A DNA stretch of 64,000 nucleotides from Telmatactis stephensoni (taxonomy: Eukaryota; Cnidaria; Anthozoa; Actiniaria; Isophelliidae), in contig JALIZF010001668.1 of NCBI GenBank assembly GCA_029948255.1, positions 496,001 through 560,000 of the forward strand, read 5' to 3'. Both the position numbers and the translations under genes were made by a program. The notes under the pieces are model-generated. The model ran no database searches. It was not told the DNA's origin and saw only the letters and a list, made by a program, of their open reading frames with translations. Positions 48,501 to 59,055 of this stretch are shown piece after piece. Each line of letters opens with the position of its first letter. Positions within the stretch are counted from its first letter, which is position 1.

Positions 48501-51500
48501 ATTTTTAGCCTTATCTGCGTACATTTTGCGCAGGATGTCGGGAGATTCTGCCAAATGGCCACTAATTCTGAAAAATTAAGCGTCGTTGACAAAATTTTGT
48601 TTCAGAAATGTCCTCAATGATTTTAACAAGCAAAATGATTAGAAAAATGAGTAAAAATGGGTTATTTTTAGGAAAAAATGTGAGCGCGCACTTGTTTTTG
48701 TCAACAAAATTTGAATAGAACCCGGATTGTCACATCAATTTCATGATGAGGCACTTTTGGAAGGCATTTTTAGCAACTTCATGTGCATGAAAGAAGCTGA
48801 TTTTGCACAGGACCCTATAATTTTTATTCGCTCAATTTAATACATGCATGTAAAAATCTATGTTATATCAAATTTTGAAAAAATGCTCATTATTTTAGCC
48901 TATGTTAAATTGGATTTTTGTAGGGAATTTTTATCAAACTTACACAAATTTTTTGTTGAGACCTGATGAACAAAATATGTAAAAGCTAGGATGCAAGGTA
49001 TTAATTTCGCCTAAAAAATTCAGTGATTGGCATTCATTCAATGCTGATTATCTTGAGTGCAGGACAACCATATTTTCTTTTCATTTTTGGGATCAGCATT
49101 GCATTTTGCTCCAGAAAAGTGTAGTTTAAACAATTTTTCAAAATTTTTTCCAATAGTAGGCAGTGCCCTTAATAATGTGAATGAAAAATAGAAAGCTATA
49201 AAACTTTTCAACTGCCATTATTCAATTGCTGGCAAAATGTTAAGTTTTCCGACATTATATTAAGAGTGGTTGCCTACCAACAAATTAGTGTATTTTTAAT
49301 CCACAGAGATTACATAAAAGAAGGTACTTACTGTCCAAATAATTAATATTACTCACTTGTCTCTCTGTTCTTTGAATTACCATTGAATAGTGAGAGAAAT
49401 TCTTGATACTCCTTGTTATCAGACACAGAATTCTTTTGTGAAGAATACATGTTCATTGTACAAAAAAAGGATGTCAATTCATCGAACAATCCCATTTGTC
49501 TGGCACCTCCATCAGCAAGCCTTTCTCCAAACCTCTCCCAGGTACAATGACTAAGGATCATGTCATCTACTTCCGTACCATGTATTTGGAGGGAATCTGC
49601 AACATCGGTCATTACATCACGTAGCCACTGATGAAACACAGACTTGCATCGTCCTACATTTAAGAATACAAACAAAAATACTGACATTAATTGACCTCAT
49701 TAGTTTGAAATTATAATACATGTAGGTCCAAAGGTGAAATGGAACTGTGCAGATTGATAGAGCTGCAATTAAGTGAGAAATACTGATGAACCACTTGTAA
49801 TTTTCTTACACTACAAAGCATGATAGTTACATGTACTTGATACCTTATAAATTTTTGTTAAAAATTATTTGATAAATATTGTTTTGCCTTTAAAAGTGTC
49901 TTAGATGTTCTACATGATTTTTAAAACCTTTTGTCATAGAAAATGATTATCAAAGTAAGAAATGAAGTGTCTGGCAAGTATATTAGGAATAAATTGGATG
50001 GCTTACTTAGGCTGTTAAGGGACAGGTCAATAACTAGAGGGTGGAGGGCTGGTGCATTTTATTTTTGGCCTGTATGATTTTGAGTGGCCCTCCCTTTTCT
50101 AATGTATAAATAAAGTTGGATGTCCCCTAAATATTTCATATTCATTTCAATTTCCATGGTAGTATCAAAACAATCAAATATACCTCGATATTTCTATGAG
50201 AAATGCACCACACATATACACACACACACGCACAAATCCAAAAAATTGTGTTCTCTGCGATAGAGGCTATTAGTAAGATGATAAAGTTCGAAACCTCAAG
50301 AATATTTTGCTTTTGCTCTGCCGCCTTTTTCCGGCAGAAAGTAGTAAGCTTACAGACCTCAGACGTTTCACGGTTCGGCATGTTGGGCAAATAAACTTAT
50401 ATTGTTGAATTAACGACTAATGAAGATTGATATTGCTATAAAATCCATATATTAATGTCTCTACATTATAAAACATCCACTTTAGTTGCTACATGTGGCA
50501 TAATGATCACGAAATTAATTATTATTAAGCTTATTTTACATAAGCTTAATAGTAGTTTGCATGTCCGACTTCGTTACTGCTTATAACTTTAAACTTGTTC
50601 GCCATGTATTGAATATTATTTGACTACGACACGACTTTTGAGCTTTTGAAGTGCACAAACGCGACGTAATACATAGATAGATAGATTAACAAAAAGGTAA
50701 CCCGACTAATGAATATTTGAACTCGAAGGGTGCATGTAGAACAGAAGCAACTTACGATTAACATCTGTCAGAGTCACTAAAAATTTTAGTCAGTGAATGA
50801 ATTGTTTCTTAACAACGAGATAGATAGTTTTCCAGATTCCAAAATGTGTAGTTTTGTATTATTTCGAACCACTTCATGCATTGAATCAGAGATTGAATTC
50901 AAAAGTTACTATCTGTCACGTCAGTCAGCCATCTTGGATTTTCCAAGAGAACACGTGTCATGACGTATAGTAGTGTCATCAATATGTTAAACATGTCTTC
51001 TAAATCTAGGTACTAGTAAGTCTGTAAGAGCTTAATACTTTGAAAAGTATATAAGTGTTATGACGCTGGCAAAACCGTTATTCAAAAAAGTATCTAATCA
51101 TATCAATTCTTAAACGCTTACTACATGCTCGATCTATACTATAAACACGCCGTTAGCGGCCGTGATTGCAGCAGCCGCATTGGTGTCTGAACTGGTAAAC
51201 TGAAGCGCGGGAAAAAAAAAACAAAATTAACAAACTAGAATGTAAACTAAAACCGCCAATTTGCAAGTTCTTACTTCAAAAAAGTTGATACTCTGGTGGA
51301 TTTATATTATTTTTTCGATTGAGCAGTTATTTTATGTTATAAACGGCAGATAGAAAACTACCCGAAACCTCAAGCAGTACGTGCCGCCGAAACTGTGAAA
51401 TATGTTGAAATCAAAAACATTATAGACTGAAATACCGTGTGAGATAAATCTGAATACATTGTATGGAAATTGTTATGATTTAACATAAAGAATTTGAAAT

Positions 51501-51951
51501 GTTTCTTCTAAAAGTTTTTGAGTGACAACTTGCGAAGCTATTTAGGGGCGAGTCAGTGTGTTTGGGGTTAGGCGTGAAGTGTGAAAGTAGCGTATTTATA
51601 GTGAACCAAGAATTACTAAATGTGATACCAACCTGTTGGAATGGCTAGTGTCAACCAAGTTATGGCTGGTTCTTTCCAATCTCCATCAACTTCTACAGAT
51701 GTGTGCCCCATGCAATATGAGACCAGTGTTTCTAGTCCAAGGAAGACTGTTGTTGGCGTTTGTTTCAATCCCTTTCCGATCAACTGGCAAACCTGCAAGG
51801 CAAAATGAAACGTTATATTCATTGTTTTAAGTATATATTGAATGTTAAATCTTCAAATACTTACTCGATGTAATGCTGGAGGTACTAGAGTCCAATCTAG
51901 ATCCAGCTCTTCGCATTGTTCGAAAAGGGCTTCGATATTTCGTTTTTCCAT
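39600..51951 (-). CDS. DUF3987-like P-loop protein, ten exons, 577 residues
   Basis: Exons (minus strand): 51951-51865, 51792-51633, 49653-49357, 48200-47976, 46030-45951, 45641-45530, 44284-43970, 42921-42680, 40249-40113 and 39678-39600. All have GT/AG borders and every phase fits, giving 1734 nt from ATG to TGA. The fold resembles DUF3987 (PF13148), a primase/helicase-associated family known mainly from bacteria, phage and plasmids. Residues about 72-88 carry WLTLAIPT then GRCKS, a Walker A-like loop. GLFDELTSFF (about 137-146) is an acidic Walker B-like strand, followed by FLSLFNGN, GFTQPHSA, SRILWLFPKP and the helical RGRGQVLRLSVPIQLLLFLI. After it come a Gln-rich stretch, an acidic SEDDDIMDLD and a basic tail (PSKRPRAT). 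The loop departs from classic GxxxxGKS, so ATPase activity is uncertain. Four open frames in the region are single exons of this gene. Confidence 0.85.
46380..46690. repeat. Cluster of AAGGTACATT-like words (intron)
   Basis: Within about 300 bp the words AGGTACATT, GAATGTACC, TGAATGTACTGTACTTTGA and related forms occur more than ten times in both orientations, with no fixed period. It lies in the intron between the exons at 48200-47976 and 46030-45951. Confidence 0.6.
46696..47275. repeat. Foldback element (intron)
   Basis: CTATCTTTCCCTGCTAGC near 46707 is mirrored by GCTAGCAGGGAAATCTATC near 47258. A second pair, GGCAGAGTCTCTC and GAGAGACTCTGC, lies inside the right end. Non-coding; same intron as the preceding cluster. 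Confidence 0.65.
47364..47553. mobile_element. MITE with about 75-bp TIRs (intron)
   Basis: The left arm AACAAATAGATTCCATTTTT, then ACTAATCGATGCACAGATGA and GTGGTGAGAACA, is mirrored by TGTTCTCACCATATTTTGAC, then TGTGCATCGATTAG and AAATGGAATCTATCTGTT. The loop is about 40 bp. It is flanked by two CCAATCAGAGCG-containing repeats at about 47580 and 47653. Confidence 0.8.
48333..48456. repeat. Small foldback element (intron)
   Basis: ATTTGAATCTGCCATTTTGA is mirrored by TCAAAATGGCAGATTTAAAT, with an inner CAGATAT and its complement. The loop is about 60 bp. Confidence 0.75.
48457..49356. other. Intron sequence, nothing recognised
   Basis: AT-rich intron between the third and fourth DUF3987 exons, with no ORF or structured repeat seen. 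Confidence 0.45.
49654..51632. other. Long second intron of the DUF3987 gene
   Basis: No exon or element is convincing here. A short CA run lies near 50212-50232. Paired frames on opposite strands at 50142-50394 are shadows of each other and lack splice support. Confidence 0.45.
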
Positions 51952-52206
51952 GGCACGTTAGCTCAATATGAGTTCGATGTCAAACGTCAAGTGAAGCAAG
52001 CAATACTGGTTTGCAAGCAATAACTACTAAATGGTCCAATCACGATGAAGAGCGGCAAAATTAAAAGTGCTTATTAGCCAATGTCCTTTGAGAGCGGCAC
52101 TGGCATCGACCAGAGCATTGAGTTGTTTTTATTTCCGGTACAAAGTTGAAAGCGCTTTAACTGTGTTGTTTGTATAGAGATTTTGAAGTTGAAAAAAACT
52201 ACCAAT
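51952..52206. promoter_or_regulatory. Shared divergent promoter
   Basis: Only 255 bp separate the ATG of the DUF3987 gene (-) from the ATG of the small gene (+). The interval contains two CCAAT boxes (GTCCAATC at 52034 and AGCCAATG at 52077), an AGAGCGGC word repeated at about 52049 and 52091, and ATTTCCGG at 52131, but no clear TATA box. This is the usual look of a bidirectional animal promoter. Transcription starts are not known. Confidence 0.6.
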
Positions 52207-52614
52207 ATGGATCACGAAAGTATGACAGCGTATATGGAATTTGTGTTTCGTTGTACCAAAGAGGAAATTGGGGCTGAAAGAACTTCTATTTACGGTCACA
52301 TAAATGGAGACGTGTTTTACAATATGGCATGTTGGCCAAAAAAATTCAAGGAAATGTTTTGGAGGAAACCTCTAAGTGATACAGGAACATTTCAAATGCT
52401 TTTGTTTTTAATTGGCAATGGATGCGAGCCCTCCATAGCACAAAAATGGATTGTAACTTCTACCGCTTGGGGAACAAAGGAATCTGCCAAGAAACGTCTG
52501 AATCAGATAGAGCGCATCACCAACTGTATATTTGATGTCAATTATAAAGATAGATGGTTTTACTACGATATGCACAGAAATCTATACATTTACCTAAGTG
52601 GAAAGGCATTGTGA
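52207..52614 (+). CDS. Small intronless gene of unknown function, 135 residues
   Basis: The frame is open upstream to 52183 but the first ATG is at 52207 (MDHESMTAYMEFVF), chosen as the start. The protein is dense in aromatic residues, Trp and Lys, with five cysteines. Recognisable runs are YGHINGDVFYNMACWPKKF, FLIGNGCEPSIAQKWI, STAWGTKESAKKRLNQ and RWFYYDMHRNLYIYLS. It has no signal peptide or membrane segment. I do not recognise the family. It is transcribed away from the DUF3987 gene from a shared 255-bp promoter and points towards the KDZ gene. An AATAAA lies at about 53018. Coding is supported by length, the distinct composition against AT-rich surroundings and the clean single frame. 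Confidence 0.65.
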   Translation: MDHESMTAYMEFVFRCTKEEIGAERTSIYGHINGDVFYNMACWPKKFKEMFWRKPLSDTGTFQMLLFLIGNGCEPSIAQKWIVTSTAWGTKESAKKRLNQIERITNCIFDVNYKDRWFYYDMHRNLYIYLSGKAL

Positions 52615-53672
52615 TTACAATCATATGTGAGACACATTTTAAAAAAAGAAACTGTGGGAAATTATCAGTTATAGACCTTAAACTTCTTAATAATTAGAAG
52701 ACTATGTAGATCAAGAATATTCTTAGAATCGGTTGCTTTTGTTTGATCGATCGGTTTTATATTGCATATAAGACCATACCAAAATTTTGGACACTCATTG
52801 TGGTCCCGGTTTCGATCAAAGCTTGATTATCGTTAATCCCGGTTTAATTCTATCGGTTGTTTTTGTAAACTTTAACCTGGATTAGCGATAATCGGCCGCT
52901 TACTTTAAACAGCTCTGAAGTTGCTGCATCATGTATTGGAGAATGTGAGCACATTCACCAATCAATTAACTTTATATTTATGAAATGTAATGCCTAAAAT
53001 TCTCATGTTTGTTCAAATAAATATAAGTTGAGCGTTTCATCAAAGTCTCCTTATTTGTTTGGTGATGTGATTTTTGTCTCAGCAACCAACTCTCACCAAT
53101 ATATTACACGAAATAGAACTGGTTTTATTAAATACTTCACTTTGAATATCGATGTCAATGGTCAATGTTAGCTTCAATTTCTATGTAATTTGTTCTTTAG
53201 AATAGAACGTTAAAAAATAGAAGAACTTTTAATTGTACTGGTTTTCGCACAAATTTATCAATAGTTCATGTGCCGACACTTAGCAAATAGAATTCGAATT
53301 TGGATTATTATATTATTCATGCGTTAGATCGTCTTAATGGTCAAAAGAAAAAACTGGATTTATACTGCCATTTTCAAAAATGGTGTTTGTAATCATTTGT
53401 GGAAGTCATAAGAATTTTGAAAATAAATATACACTATTATCTTTATAGAATGGTTTGTAAGGAACTGAAAGGATAACATCAAAACTTATTACAAATTAAT
53501 AATCTGGAGACCTTGCAACAAAAAATTACACTTAATCAGTTTTTTTTACCTCAGTTCAAATAAAACTCAGATCATACTATAAATAAGATTAAAATTATTG
53601 TCCTTGCTTTAAAAAATAGTGTAAGTTTTCTCGAACCGCTAAAGACTATCAATAAGATATTAGTTATGGTTG

Positions 53673-53789
53673 TCAAGTACATATAACATGAGAAAGAGAA
53701 ATCTTCATCTGCATGTTCATATATTTCGTAATGGTGGCAAATTTTGACAACCAGGAAAATAGTTGCTCACAAACCTCGGTGTTCACATC
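53673..53789 (-). pseudogene. Duplicated last exon of the KDZ gene
   Basis: After an acceptor-like TTTTTACATAG the frame reads VNTEVCEQLFSWLSKFATIT, nearly the same as the last exon at 55338-55195. It then departs through one extra base after MNMQM and stops at 53673. A shifted frame still encodes the RFLFLMLYVLDNHN ending, so the difference is a frameshift in a duplicate. The phase would allow splicing from the donor at 57046, so it could act as an alternative last exon, but decay is the simpler reading. Confidence 0.7.
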
Positions 53790-54094
53790 CTATGTAAAAA
53801 GGCATTCCAAATTAAAAATATAGTTATTTATACCAGGTTATGACTAATACAATGAGTATGTTGATCACTATGATGGTAGATAGAGATCTTTGACATATGT
53901 AATTTCGTTAAAGATGACTAATAAATTTTTTTTTATATAGTTGCCATAAACCTTTATGCAGGTTTACAGATTTGAGGATTTCAGTAACCCCAAAAGTCCC
54001 TTTCCGGAGTGGGCATACATGAAGCTAGGATCAAGTAGAGGAGGTTACTTAGAAATATTGAAAACATACACAGTAAAGACCTTAAAAATGTTAC

Positions 54095-54300
54095 ACTCCA
54101 CTTTTTCTTTTTCTTTCTTTCGTTCGTTCTTTCTTTCTTTGTTCTTTCTTTGTTTGTTTCTTTCTTTGTTTTATTTCTTTCTTTGTCTCTTTCTTTCTCT
54201 CTTTTCTATCTTTCTTTTCTCTCTCTTCTTTTCTTTCTTTCTTTTTGGTTTATGTTTGTTTATCTGTTTCTTTTTGTTTGTTTGTTTGTTTCATTCATTC
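54095..54300. repeat. Pyrimidine-rich (CTTT)n tract
   Basis: Irregular CTTT/TTTCTT/TTTG units over about 200 bp between the two last-exon copies. The Phe/Leu/Ser frame across it is an artefact. Confidence 0.85.
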
Positions 54301-55194
54301 ATTAATTCTTTATATATTTTTTCATTTTTTCTCTCTCTTTTTGAAATCACTATTATTCATTCTAAAATTTAAAATAATGAACTCTTGTTTATTATTTAAA
54401 TGGTATTTCTAAATAATAATATTGGCAATTAAACTGACTAGGAGTTTCTTTGGTATATTAATTTGGTTGTAAAATGAACAACTGCATTCATCTATTTAAT
54501 CATAACATAATTAATTCACTACAATGATTATAATATTGTCATGTGTAAAGTATCAAACATTATAAAATGAGGGGAATTTTGTTCACAACATACAAAAGCT
54601 GTGGTATATTTAAAGTTTTGAAATTTAGAGCTATGTACATTTCCATTTAGTGAATTTAATTGGAAAATTTTGAAACATTGTCACTACAAAATATGAAATA
54701 TAATGTCATTCAAAATGATCATGTGATTGAATGATGCTTTTACTGGTATAAAGGTATTTCAAACAAAGGTTGTTATAAGGATGAATGGTAATTGTAGATT
54801 GTCACACCAAAAGGAGAGATGGAATTATTCAGTAACTAGATGCTTTATTTTCATTGACTGAATACCCCAAAAATGTGTGTACCATACAATAAAGATCTTA
54901 CTGGGCAGATTAGTAGATACATGGTTGATATCTCATCTCTGTAATATGGTTTAAAAAATCACTACAATTCCTTTTGGTTTTGACACTCTATTTGTTTTGG
55001 TAGTAAATGCACTGTGTAATGAATACCTAAAATAATGATATTATATGGATGGCTATCATGTATGCATGAATAGCATAAATTTCCCCTTGAAAAGTAAAGT
55101 AAAGTAAAGTGAAATCAATGTAAATAACTCTTGTATAAAAATATACAATTATATGATAATATATTATATGAAAACATATTAAAATTGAATGTTA

Positions 55195-58100
55195 TTAATT
55201 GGAAGTTACATCCTGATTGTGATTATCAAGGACATACAACATTAAAAATAGAAATCTCCAGCGATTCATATGCTTTGTGATGGTTCCAAAATTGGAGAGC
55301 CACGAGAAAAGTTGTTCACAAACTTCCGTGTTCACCTCCTGTACAAATAAGACAAAAAAGGTTTAATTAAAAATACAAGCCATTTATATTATCTTGTTTT
55401 TGTATAATAAATGATAATTTCTCTTAAGTCATCACAATTGCATTTTGTCATTTCAAACCTATAAGGAGTAAGGAAACACAAGATATAATGTTTAATACAC
55501 TATACGCTCTACCAAAAACAGAGTTTGAAAATAGGAAATATTGGTGATAAGCACTTTAAAATACCAATGACGTCTATGAGATTAGTATATATTTTGAATG
55601 TTTGTATATTGAAATGAAAGCTTCAAATAAAATTGCATTTAATGGTTGTATATTTTCTGAGAAAATAAGGACGTTTGAAATTTCAAATTGCAAATGAGAT
55701 GCAACATTTAAGGATTTTTACCTAAATGCTTTTATGTTTACAGGAAGTGGTCTTAGACTAAATAACCAAAATCTTTACAAAATCGTATGTTTCATTTATG
55801 AAAACAAGTTGCAAAAGTCAAAATTTATATGTATTTTCCACAGTAATTTTTTTGTATAATTAATTATAAACACTCATATCCAAAAAAGTAAGGGTTAAAG
55901 AATGCACACGAGTGTTCCATGGGATATAGAGTCCCGAGCATTAGATAAAAGGCCACAAGGGCGCAGAATTTGCTGCGACAATTTAAATTTGATGCATGTA
56001 CGTATATCGATATTAAAATGTTATTTACAAGTATTTAAGTTGGTCATGAAACAGAAAAATTTTGAAAATGATTATCAGCGCTTGGTATTTTGATGCTCTG
56101 TGTTTTGTAAAGTAATTAAAGATGTCAAATAGTGGAGTTTTGAAATGCAGGAAAATTGTTGGATAAAGAAAACAGTACTGTAGTGAGTTTCTATAACTAA
56201 TCAGTATTCTATATATAAAGCATACTAATGAACTCTTTAAACAAAAGAATGCTAAAGACTTCATTAGTATGCTTTATATAAAGAATACTAGTTATAAAAG
56301 CTCACTGATTGTACTTGTTTTCTTTACCCCACAATTTCCCTGTGAAAAACCCCCACCACGTGACACCATTAGTTACTCTATAAAATATAAAGCACGAAAA
56401 TACTAAGCGTTGATTGGGCGAGTGAGTGTGATCATTTTCTAATGTATGGTTAAATGATGATATTAATTTGAAGAGTAATTTTGAAATACAAAATATTGAA
56501 ATATATACTAATCTCCTAGATGTTGTAGGAACTTTAAGGGCAAATCATCAGGTAAAAAAAAACAAAATAAAAACCAATAGGCCATTATATGGTTACCACA
56601 GCCTTGACACAGTGTGTTATTGTTTAGAAAATGATTTCAGCCAGTAGATTTGTGAAGTGTGTTTATTGTTTGGTTGATGTGTACATTTCTTACATTTTCA
56701 TGAGCTGTAGTGAGTTTCTAAAGAATACATTAAACTCTGTTGTGGCTGAGGTAACTGTGAAATCGTCTATTTAGGTTGTTTAGAAATATACTTAACAGAA
56801 ATTGGTGTTCATACAAAAAATGTATGTAGAGTGCAAATATTATTAGCAAATAATAGCTTACCAACTAATAAATTAAATGTACTAAATGGATTGAAGTGCA
56901 TTGTTTACTACATGAAATTATTGTTTAAAGCAATATTAATTTAATTTATTATTGATGGAGTTGGGGCTAATAATTATTTATAAAATAATTTTTTTTTTCA
57001 TTCTGGCTCTAGTGAAAGGAATTATAAAAAATTATGTATATTTACCTTTAATCCATCTGAATTATATGGATTACAATTTTTCCGGCACCAGCGATCAGTG
57101 TGATTCTTGAAATGGAATCGGTCACAAACAATCTCCATATTTGACAATCTCTGTGCAGTTGTTGTATCTTGTGATCGTAAGGGATTTTGCGCAAACTTTT
57201 TAAGATGGCATGCATCATCATAGCATATAATTTCTGAAATTAAAAATGATGTAAATTATCACTGACAGATATAAAAAATCATGAACTGAATTTACAGCAC
57301 ATGATTTTGAATTTCCAGATGAAATGAGGCAATTTTGGATGTAAGAAAATAATTGTTGATTTATTAAAATAATACTCTGTAATATATCATTGAAATGATA
57401 ACCATACGTAGCAATAAATTTTATAAAGTGGTTCTATTGATTTTAATAAATACTTTATAGTTAAAACTAATTTTTAATTAAAAGGAATTCAAATTAATTG
57501 TTTTTATAATTACTAAAATATGTTCTTCTTAAAGTGAAAATGTGGTTATTGGAGCAAAATTTTTTAGCGTAAAATTATGATGAAACAAATAAAACACTCT
57601 ATATATGTTACTTTAGAATCTATATCCACAGCTGGGCAAGTAAAATTCCTGCCCATGCATGTATCTCTACAAAGAATAGCTTTGGATTTTATCATATAAT
57701 ATTATTCCCTAAAAAACAATAACAAAAAAAGAAGATAATTTCGAACTTCAATTGTATCTGAAACTTTAGGCCAATAAGTATTAAATTTCTGGTTAAGTCA
57801 AAGGTTTGACATGAACTCATGAGCTTTAATTAGGTATACCTTGGATTGACTACATATAGCTGTACCTAGTCTATTACCAATAGATTAATGTATATTGACC
57901 TATTCAAATTTGCTTTTGACATATATATGATCTTATCTGAGATTAATGAGAATATTGCTATTAACAGTTTTGATTATGCACAACTTCGGTTAGTACTCTT
58001 TATTGTTCTTTTATATGAACATAATTGGCTAGCTAGATAAGTCATCATGAAAACCAATATAGGCAAAATTATTTAACTTTCAGTGACATAAATATTCATT

Positions 58101-59007
58101 CAAAAAGTTAACCCATAATCCATGCAACCAATCTCATATTCAAATTGCAAATTGTACAAGTTATTTGAGAAAGGTATATATATTTATAATTAAGAACATA
58201 ATTTCCAAACCTGTGTTTTTCATATGATCTTGAGACAATAAGGTATGCAAATGTGCATAAACTTGAGTCTTGCTTTCACTACCAAAGAGCTCACGTATAT
58301 CAATAACGACTCCACATGGTTTTTCAAACACCAAAATACCTAATTATGGAATTCAATATTTTTTTTTAATTGAGCTGAAAGATATAATATATTTACAACT
58401 GCATAATAAATTGATACCCAAAATGAAATTAAAAAGAGAATATTTTATATTTGAGTGTGGCTGTTATAGCCTCATTCAAATTTAGGTGGTTATGTTTGTT
58501 TACTGTTAATGCTGAAAGATATTAATAGTAGTGTGTGCATTGTGTGTTTATGTGCATGGTGTGTGTGTATGTGTGTTTGGTGTGTGTTTGTATGTGCTTC
58601 TGTATGCATTATGAGGTTGATTGGAGAACACAATCATTTGAAGATAATTTATTATAGTTGTTTTGAATTAAAAAGTCTGTTTCTTTGCAATTTCAAATTT
58701 TCTATTAAGAAAAGACTTACCAGCTGTTTTTGCATTTTTGCACTTATGCTTGCCCTTCTCAGTACCACATTTGATAGTACGCTTTGTTGAAGCAGCATCA
58801 TCTTGCACATAAGTATCTTCATCTTCTTCAATTGCAAACCCATGACTGGAACACATAAAGTTAAAAAAAAAGAGAATAAAGAATGTCCTCATGTGGAGAA
58901 ATAGACAAATCAATAATGGCAATCATACCATGTATTTTTGAGGGCCACAAGTTTATTAGCCTTTGGCTATTTAGTGCTACCCTCATCAAATAAAGGATTT
59001 ATTATTA

Positions 59008-59055
<48 letters not shown>

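Noticed and set aside
52183..52206. Start of the small gene at 52183
   Set aside because: That codon is TTG; the first ATG is at 52207.
53956..54372. 138-residue Phe/Leu-rich membrane-like protein
   Set aside because: Translation of the pyrimidine-rich tract; no homologous-looking segment outside it.
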